DNA of 28,402 nucleotides from a virus: positions 1-28,402 of IMG/VR virus record IMGVR_UViG_3300028840_000741, one strand, 5' to 3'. This document shows positions 23,144 through 28,402 of this stretch, piece after piece (positions within the stretch are counted from its first letter, which is position 1; each line of letters starts with the position of its first letter). A program made the translations under genes and the position numbers. The notes beneath the pieces were generated by a model, which saw only the letters and a list, made by a program, of their open reading frames with translations, ran no database searches and was not told the DNA's origin.

Positions 23144-23947
23144 CTATTCCCCCATTACAAGTTTTAGGCCCTCTTTTGCGGCCCGTTCTCTTGCGGCCCT
23201 GTACTTCACAGGGTCCCGCGCTTCCTCTTGGCTTATTACAAGTTTCCCGGCGTCCGCGGTCCCGGCTATGGACTGCTTACCAGCTCCGCCGCCTCCGCTG
23301 CTTTCCGCGCCTTTAAAAGCAAAAGGAAACTCTTTTACAAAGCCTTTAATAAGAGCGTCAATAGTAATTGGCTTGGCTTCACCGTCAACGGCTGGCTCCC
23401 CTGTTTCTGTAAGCACCTGTATTTCGTAATCGTCTTCTGTTTCAACTACGCGCACGCGGTCCCTTACATGTGGCAGCAAGTTTTTAACGTTGCCTTTAGC
23501 TTCAGTAATTGCGGTTATTGCTTGGTTATCAATAAGCAAAGTACGCAGTTTACCCATAAGCTTTTCATTTTTAGAATTGAGGCCGGCGGTAACTTCCTCA
23601 TGCTGCGTTATAAGCTGGTCAGCCTGAGCCTTTAGCTTTCTCTGTACTTCAGCTTCCATGTCAATATTACCGGCGTCAAATTCTGCAAGCTTCTGCTGGG
23701 CCTCTATGGCGGCGTCTAAATCAACGTCTTTATACTTCTCGTATGCCTTCGCTGATTTTGCCAAATTCTCTTTGGCGGTCCGCTCTGCGTTCAGCGCCTT
23801 TTTAAGCGCTGCAGTGTCCGCAAGCTCAAAGCTTCCAACGGGTGAAGCGTTCAGAATATGCCGGCCGTTATCCTCTCGATAATAACCGCGTAACGCTTCG
23901 GGGACTGTTTCCAAATTTTCCACAACTGTTAACAATTCGTCAGCCAT
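23144..23947 (-). CDS. Capsid scaffolding protein (267 aa)
   Basis: After a short N-terminal region with VPEALRGYYREDNGRHILN, most of the protein is Lys/Glu/Ala-rich coiled coil (about 45-150, including ALKKALNAERTAKENLAKSA). A Gly-rich linker (SSGGGGAGKQS, about 215) separates a basic C-terminal helix (RDPVKYRAARERAAKEGLKL) that would contact the coat protein. Composition, length and position immediately before the coat gene are typical of a scaffold. The N-terminal 'LRGYYRE..GRYxL' pattern is common in phage scaffolds. There is no protease motif. The SD AGGAG overlaps the stop of a small upstream ORF. Confidence 0.88.
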   Translation of the reverse strand: MADELLTVVENLETVPEALRGYYREDNGRHILNASPVGSFELADTAALKKALNAERTAKENLAKSAKAYEKYKDVDLDAAIEAQQKLAEFDAGNIDMEAEVQRKLKAQADQLITQHEEVTAGLNSKNEKLMGKLRTLLIDNQAITAITEAKGNVKNLLPHVRDRVRVVETEDDYEIQVLTETGEPAVDGEAKPITIDALIKGFVKEFPFAFKGAESSGGGGAGKQSIAGTADAGKLVISQEEARDPVKYRAARERAAKEGLKLVMGE

Positions 23948-23958
23948 TTTATTTGCTC

Positions 23959-24111
23959 CTATACAAAAATGGTCTTACCAAAGTCTCTTTGGCGGCGCGC
24001 CTCTCGCACTGCCAGACCTTTTTTTAAATTAAATGCCCCAGCCGCGGGGGTCCCGGGCTGCGAAACCGGGACCCCCTGAAAACCACAAAAAGAAAAAACA
24101 GCCGTAAGCAT
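23959..24111 (-). CDS. Possible 50-aa small ORF before the scaffold gene
   Basis: It starts MLTAVFSFCGFQGVPVSQPG at 24111, one base after the stop of the minor head gene. Its own stop TAG forms part of the scaffold's SD (TAGGAG), a compact arrangement that suggests real translation. GAGGA lies about 12 bases upstream of the ATG, which is long. The frame runs through a perfect 11-bp hairpin. No family is recognised. It may instead be an untranslated spacer whose purpose is the hairpin. Confidence 0.35.
   Translation of the reverse strand: MLTAVFSFCGFQGVPVSQPGTPAAGAFNLKKGLAVREARRQRDFGKTIFV
24046..24076. other. Perfect 11-bp GC-rich hairpin between minor head and scaffold genes
   Basis: GGGGGTCCCGG (24046-24056) and CCGGGACCCCC (24066-24076) pair perfectly around a 9-base loop. 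Neither strand has a T-run directly after it, so a standard intrinsic terminator is unlikely. It could stabilise the mRNA end of the scaffold/capsid message or slow ribosomes. Confidence 0.8.
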
Positions 24112-24112
24112 A

Positions 24113-25183
24113 TTATGCGCTTTCCTCTTTGAGCGGGTTACCCGCTCTGTTAAGTCCAAAGTCTTTAAGCGGTATTGTCCCGCCGTTACCGTCTACAAAT
24201 GCGTCTACACTCTGCACCTTGCCGCTGCGGTACATATCCGCCCGGACCGGTCCAAGTAATTTATTTTGCGTTTCTTTGTCTTGGTTTTTTATCCAAGTAT
24301 CAAAACTTTCAGCCGCCGGTATATCCCCAGCCATACGCGCGCGCTGGTCCGGGCGCAACGTTGCGGGGTCTATGCCCATTTCTTCCCAGCTCTTTAACAC
24401 TGGCACGGTAGTAGACCTGCAGTTAACATGCTGGGGCGGACGCTCCCCGGATTCCACGGGGTATACGTTGCCATGCAATGACATGCAAATATAAGTAGTA
24501 CGGTCATCTAAAGTAGCCACGTACTCTACGCCGGCTACCACGTCCGCGTTAGCTTCGTATACTGCTTGGCGTGCCCTATTCTGTATAGCGTTTGCTGCAG
24601 TCCGGGCCACTGCCTCTGCGTTATTCACTGCGCGCCCTATTCCGTTTGTACTGAACGCGCCAAAGTCTCTGTCTAATAAATCTGCTGCCATTTTCTTTAT
24701 GCTCTTACCTTGTACCATGTCAGCTTTTATAGTTTCGTATACGTCCGTCTGTATGTCAGCGCCCAGCTTACTAAACCAGTCATTAAGTAATTTACCGTCA
24801 GAAAAAGGACGCTCCATTACAATAGCTTGCAGCAAGTCAGGCCCGGGCACTATAAAGTTAATTTGCGGTATAGCAGCTTGCTTTAACTGTTCTATTGTTA
24901 CTTCTACCTCTTCGCCCATTACCTCACGCAGTGTAGTATTAAGGCGCGTAGTAACACGGTCCCAGCCCATACCGTTTTCAATTGCGTTACGTAATTCTAT
25001 AAGTCTAAAGTCATTTAGTTTAAGGCTGTTAAACGGCAAGTCTTGTAACTGCTTTGCAATGTCAGGTAATACCCTGTTACGCATAAGCTGTACAATGTCA
25101 TTAGCTATATCATCAGCTATGCCCTTTTGTTCAAGCACGCGGAATAATGAGCTTTCTAATAATTGTTCGTTTGCCGTAGCCAT
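24113..25183 (-). CDS. Minor head protein, Mu gpF-like (356 aa)
   Basis: The C-terminal domain has the gpF/SPP1-gp7-like signature: VEYVATLDDRTTYICMSLHG, then a Gly/Glu segment and RPPQHVNCRSTTVPVL (about 225-265). N-terminal residues 1-220 are mainly helical, including NGIGRAVNNAEAVARTAANA. Such proteins sit inside the head near the portal and may act during DNA ejection; some family members carry toxin tails, but the C-terminus here (about 270-356) shows no obvious toxin domain. It follows the portal by five bases with a weak SD, so coupling is likely. Confidence 0.88.
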   Translation of the reverse strand: MATANEQLLESSLFRVLEQKGIADDIANDIVQLMRNRVLPDIAKQLQDLPFNSLKLNDFRLIELRNAIENGMGWDRVTTRLNTTLREVMGEEVEVTIEQLKQAAIPQINFIVPGPDLLQAIVMERPFSDGKLLNDWFSKLGADIQTDVYETIKADMVQGKSIKKMAADLLDRDFGAFSTNGIGRAVNNAEAVARTAANAIQNRARQAVYEANADVVAGVEYVATLDDRTTYICMSLHGNVYPVESGERPPQHVNCRSTTVPVLKSWEEMGIDPATLRPDQRARMAGDIPAAESFDTWIKNQDKETQNKLLGPVRADMYRSGKVQSVDAFVDGNGGTIPLKDFGLNRAGNPLKEESA

Positions 25184-25188
25184 TTAAT

Positions 25189-26739
25189 TTATAACCCCAC
25201 TGTTTCTGTAGTCTGCGGCTGTCCGGCTGCAGCGTTAGCTACTGCTGCAGCTCCCAGCGGCCCGGGCTGTGCGCCGGTGCCCCCGCCCTCCGCTGTATTA
25301 CCAGTTAAAAACCCTAGCCCCGGCGCACGGTCCGCCCGGGCACGTGCTGCTATTTCTGTAGCGTCACCGTCTGCAATGCGGCCGTAACGCTGCATTTCTT
25401 TTATAAAGTCCACGTGGCTAAGGTCCCCGTTTTTACGCATTTCTATTACGTCCTTAACCTCTTGCGCCGTCTTCGTTGCAAAAACAAAGTCTTGGTAAAT
25501 ATTATACTCTATATCCTCTAGTGGCACGTCATGGCCAAGCCATTTTAGATTATTCTGTATTACTTTCCGCATAGCTGTATTGGCTGCGTCTATCCAACTT
25601 TCTACTTGGCTGCGGCTCTTGTCTTCATTGGCTGCAATACCTGTAGCCTTGACGTTTGCCAGTCTTTGAACCATAGGGTTCATGCCCTGAGTCTCTAGGC
25701 GCTCCATAATGTCCCGTATGTCTTTCCAGCCATTTTCTGCCGGTGCCCCGCTTGTCTCTACGCGGCCAAGTTTTGCGTCTGGATTCTCAGTCAATATGGA
25801 ATTAGTGGGGGCTATCATAAGCCCAGCTGCTACTTGCTCAGGTGTAAACCCGGACCCGAATATAAGGCCCAGCCGGTCAAAGCGTAATATATTTTTTTGG
25901 TCACTCATTGACTGCCATAACTCTAGGTTTGTCCAAGCCATGTTAAGGAATGGAGGCAGCGCAGTAAGCAGCGCAATTTTTTTAGTGTATGAAGTTACAA
26001 GCGGTATCTCCGTGGGGGTGTTTCCGTTTACAGTTATGTTACCGCTTTCAGCCTCAACTATTCCCCACTCTTCTTTTTTTGCACTGGTACTGCCGCGCTG
26101 TCTCTCTTTGCGCCGCCACACTTCGTAACTGTCAGCTTTAATAACCCGGATTTGGTCATATACTTGCTGCTCCCAGTTTGCCAAGTCTTCTATGTAAGTT
26201 TCCTGTATACGTATCTCTGTAAGTTTCTCTACACCGTTAGCCTGTCTGTCTGCTTTCCAGCCTATTACCTTTGGCGTCTCAAACACTGAGTTAATGGGCC
26301 GGCTTTCGCTGTCCGCTGTTTCGTTTTCCGGGTCCTCTACTTTTGAAAAGTCAGTATACGCACTGGCCACGCCCCAGCGCATAAGCACGCGGAAATATTC
26401 TTTAGCAAATTCTTGGTGCGTCATGCCTTCGCCGTCCATGTTTTCCATTATGGGGGCCATAGCCTCTTTAGCTTCGTCATTGTTTTTAATGTCCCAGTTA
26501 GAGGGACGGCTAAACGGTCTAGCTACATACGTTTCTATAGTATTGTCATAGGCATTATGTAAAAAGGACCGCTTAACGCGTACATTGTAATTTTTCTGTT
26601 TTTCGTCTGGCTCTTTTGGCGTCCACTTCGTACCGCCGGCACGCATAGCCGGGGTACCGCCCAGTAACCCTTTGCACAGGTCCCAGCTACCCTTTGTAGC
26701 CATGGCCATATATTGCTTACTTTTTGTGTCAACTGCCAT
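25189..26739 (-). CDS. Portal protein, DUF4055 type (516 aa)
   Basis: The N-terminal region contains WDLCKGLLGGTPAMRAGG, then EKQKNYNVRVKRSFLHNAYD and NTIETYVARPFSRP, the pattern of DUF4055 phage portal proteins. The middle has KEYFRVLMRWGVASAYTDFS and later TSYTKKIALLTALPPFLNMA, also fitting. The C-terminal helical part is followed by a Pro/Gly-rich tail (GGGTGAQPGPLGAAA). It lies directly between large terminase and minor head gene. The SD GGAGG is seven bases before the ATG. It forms the dodecameric ring for DNA packaging and exit. Confidence 0.9.
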   Translation of the reverse strand: MAVDTKSKQYMAMATKGSWDLCKGLLGGTPAMRAGGTKWTPKEPDEKQKNYNVRVKRSFLHNAYDNTIETYVARPFSRPSNWDIKNNDEAKEAMAPIMENMDGEGMTHQEFAKEYFRVLMRWGVASAYTDFSKVEDPENETADSESRPINSVFETPKVIGWKADRQANGVEKLTEIRIQETYIEDLANWEQQVYDQIRVIKADSYEVWRRKERQRGSTSAKKEEWGIVEAESGNITVNGNTPTEIPLVTSYTKKIALLTALPPFLNMAWTNLELWQSMSDQKNILRFDRLGLIFGSGFTPEQVAAGLMIAPTNSILTENPDAKLGRVETSGAPAENGWKDIRDIMERLETQGMNPMVQRLANVKATGIAANEDKSRSQVESWIDAANTAMRKVIQNNLKWLGHDVPLEDIEYNIYQDFVFATKTAQEVKDVIEMRKNGDLSHVDFIKEMQRYGRIADGDATEIAARARADRAPGLGFLTGNTAEGGGTGAQPGPLGAAAVANAAAGQPQTTETVGL

Positions 26740-26752
26740 TTAAAAGCCTCCG

Positions 26753-28159
26753 TTATATAGCTTGATTTTTCATTGTATAGCCGCCGTCTATCGGGTGACG
26801 CTTTACCACGTAATACCCTACACCGTCTGAATGGTGAGACCGCGCTTTATTAGTTTTTTTATCTATCTGTCCAGCCCCGCCGTCAAGCACTGTAGTTTCG
26901 TCAAAGTCTGTAACTATGTCTGCAGCGTTTGCGGGGTCTATTTTCATACGTACTACGCCGCTTGCACTTTCAAAGCGTGAGTTAACAGAATTAACGCGCA
27001 CACGCTCCGGCGGGTTTTTAGTGGGGACCCGGAAAAAGAGACGGCCGCCAAAGTACGGTTTTAACTCTTGCCGTATAAGGTCCCAGTCTGAGCCTTGCAC
27101 TTTTGCTGAGCCGCCGGCCCCGCCCGTTGCGTCACCGTAACAATATACAGCGCCCTTATGCTTTCCCCAAGTCTGCATAAGTGATTTACATACAGCCGGG
27201 GTAGTACTATTTTTAGGTATAGTAACCTGTCCTATAATGTATGTACAATCCTCACGGCTTTTACCGCGCTGCTCCCGGCTTTCCTGAATTACTGCAGCAG
27301 TACCCGGGGCAGTGTTAAAGTCAAAGCATAAATGCAGCGGCGCGCTAGGGTCATAAGGCAAGCGCTCTATTGCGTGTTTTTCTCTGTCAAATTTATGGTA
27401 AGCGCGGCCAGTAAAATATATAAACTCTGCTTCATACTCTTGCTTAAAGGTTAACTCGTCCATACGCCTTTCAGCGCGTGCAATTTCCCGGGCTGCTGCC
27501 TCTTCCCCTAAATACAGCGGCATAACGTCCCGGGACCGCCACCAATAATAGCCCCACTCGTCCGCGTTCTCTTCCTCTAGCGCAAACATAGCAGTTTTGT
27601 AATAGTGGTTATGTCCCTCAGGCACGCCGTACAAGTCAAGGCCGCCCAGCCGTTCAGAAAGCGCGGGGAAAATATGCTGCTCCACTGCTTCGGCTTTCAT
27701 GTTTGGCGCTTCGTCAGCAAATACCCAGTTATAACTTGGACCCTCAAAGCGGTCTGGCTTGTCCATACCTATTAGCCAAATCATAGAGCCATTAAAAAGC
27801 TTTATCATTAAGTCCGTTTTGCTTTCGTCTACTATAAGCCCTTTACCATGGCCGTTAATTATCCTGTGTAAATCGTCCCAGTAATTACGCTTTACCTGTG
27901 CGTAAGTGGGGCAAGTAAACGCTATCCTGAAGTCAGGCCAAAACGTGTTAAGCAGTGCAAAGCGGACGCCCCGGCGCTTAGCTATTTGTGTTTTTCCTGA
28001 GCGCCGCCCAGCTGGTATAATATTAAAACGCTTCTGGCTGAGTTCATACGCAGCCTGTATAGCGCTAGGCGTAAAGTCCAGCGGGTCCGTAGCCGTTACA
28101 GATACGCGGCGCGCTCTCTCTTCAGCGGTAGGGGGCGCGTATAAGGTCATACTAGCCAC
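26753..28159 (-). CDS. terL: Terminase large subunit (about 468 aa)
   Basis: The ATPase part has a Walker A PAGRRSGKT (about residue 50) and Walker B WVFADEA (about 149). The nuclease part has acidic positions in LCFDFN (about 279), YGDATGG (about 342) and HHSDGVGYY (about 444), as in RNase H-like terminase nucleases. I prefer a GTG start at 28159 (VASMTLYAPP), because GAGGGGGCAAGCC lies directly before it and resembles the leader at the left-end genes. The ATG at 28150 is the alternative; the frame to 28285 would overlap the upstream gene heavily. It packages genomic DNA through the portal. No small terminase gene is visible in the window. Confidence 0.93.
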   Translation of the reverse strand: MASMTLYAPPTAEERARRVSVTATDPLDFTPSAIQAAYELSQKRFNIIPAGRRSGKTQIAKRRGVRFALLNTFWPDFRIAFTCPTYAQVKRNYWDDLHRIINGHGKGLIVDESKTDLMIKLFNGSMIWLIGMDKPDRFEGPSYNWVFADEAPNMKAEAVEQHIFPALSERLGGLDLYGVPEGHNHYYKTAMFALEEENADEWGYYWWRSRDVMPLYLGEEAAAREIARAERRMDELTFKQEYEAEFIYFTGRAYHKFDREKHAIERLPYDPSAPLHLCFDFNTAPGTAAVIQESREQRGKSREDCTYIIGQVTIPKNSTTPAVCKSLMQTWGKHKGAVYCYGDATGGAGGSAKVQGSDWDLIRQELKPYFGGRLFFRVPTKNPPERVRVNSVNSRFESASGVVRMKIDPANAADIVTDFDETTVLDGGAGQIDKKTNKARSHHSDGVGYYVVKRHPIDGGYTMKNQAI

Positions 28160-28400
28160 GGCTTGCCCCCTCAAACTTAGTAAAAGAAATTCTATTTTCT
28201 TTAAGCCACGCCTTGGCCTGTTCAGGTGTAAACCGTGTACGCGGAAAGCGGTAACTCTGCGCAATGCTTGGGCCGGCGGGGTCACTCTTCAGCTGGCCGC
28301 CGTAAATCATAATGCCATTACGCAGCGTGCGCAGTACCCGTATGCGCTCAAAGGCGCCCGGGGTCCGCACTCTTGCTGCGTGAAAATTCGGGTAAGGCAT
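28152..28400 (-). CDS. Small conserved phage protein beside terminase, possibly partial (82 aa)
   Basis: It reads MPYPNFHAARVRTPGAFERI and ends with RFTPEQAKAWLKENRISFTK plus a short tail. A 'PYPNxHAARxxxPxxF ... FTxxxAxxWLxxN' layout recurs in short phage proteins and in domains fused to prohead proteases; I recall the pattern but no function. The ATG is two bases from the window edge, so the true start, SD and any larger protein lie outside. The end overlaps the GTG start of terL. It is not recognisable as a small terminase subunit, because no helix-turn-helix is evident. Confidence 0.6.
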   Translation of the reverse strand: MPYPNFHAARVRTPGAFERIRVLRTLRNGIMIYGGQLKSDPAGPSIAQSYRFPRTRFTPEQAKAWLKENRISFTKFEGASRG

Positions 28401-28402
28401 TA

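Noticed and set aside
24046-24076. Intrinsic terminator between minor head and scaffold genes
   Set aside because: The stem is perfect, but neither side has an adjacent T-run, and scaffold and coat genes downstream have no clear promoter of their own.

Overview
This window is part of a tailed-phage (siphovirus-type) genome or prophage. Every convincing gene lies on the minus strand, so transcription runs from the right edge (28402) to the left edge (1). Genes are tightly packed, with 1-40 bp gaps or stop/start overlaps and a purine-rich Shine-Dalgarno (SD) site before most starts. No integrase, replication gene, tRNA or CRISPR array is visible. A Gram-negative host is likely: the tail-tip block DUF2460 / DUF2163 / NlpC-P60 / long tip protein has the content and order of proteobacterial gene transfer agents and related phages, and a lipoprotein-plus-TM protein looks like a one-gene spanin. 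Host species cannot be named.

Right to left, in transcription order. Packaging and head: a partial small conserved gene at the right edge, large terminase, DUF4055 portal, Mu gpF-like minor head protein, a possible 50-codon ORF with an 11-bp perfect hairpin, scaffold, P22-type major capsid protein, and two small accessory proteins, one with an N-terminal membrane segment. Neck and tail tube: a DnaT-like family adaptor, head-closure, HK97-gp10-like and tail-terminator proteins, then the tail tube protein. Tail assembly: a chaperone pair joined by a canonical -1 frameshift site (GGGAAAC directly before the 0-frame stop, followed by a large stem-loop), then the tape measure. Tail tip: DUF2460 distal tail protein, DUF2163 hub with four cysteines, NlpC/P60 peptidase, a 1130-residue tip protein with a likely beta-propeller insertion, and a 1690-residue fibre rich in YadA-head-like repeats whose last codons appear frameshifted.

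Downstream lie a virion-type protein, two small proteins of unknown role and a probable lysis group (spanin-like protein and two holin-like membrane proteins). A strong leftward intrinsic terminator at about 1801-1843 ends this unit. Next, about 1656-1694, is a leftward sigma70-like promoter whose -35 box lies inside a perfect 7+3+7 inverted repeat, which starts a second leftward set of unrecognised small genes. These share an unusual translation leader (GAGGGCAAGACC-ATG).

The most notable observations are near-total GATC avoidance (five sites found by eye, all inside the fibre gene, against about 110 expected by chance), the frameshift site with its visible RNA structure, the propeller-like insertion in the tip protein, the broken fibre C-terminus and the repeated translation leader. 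I see no evidence of a wholly new defence or mobile system here.
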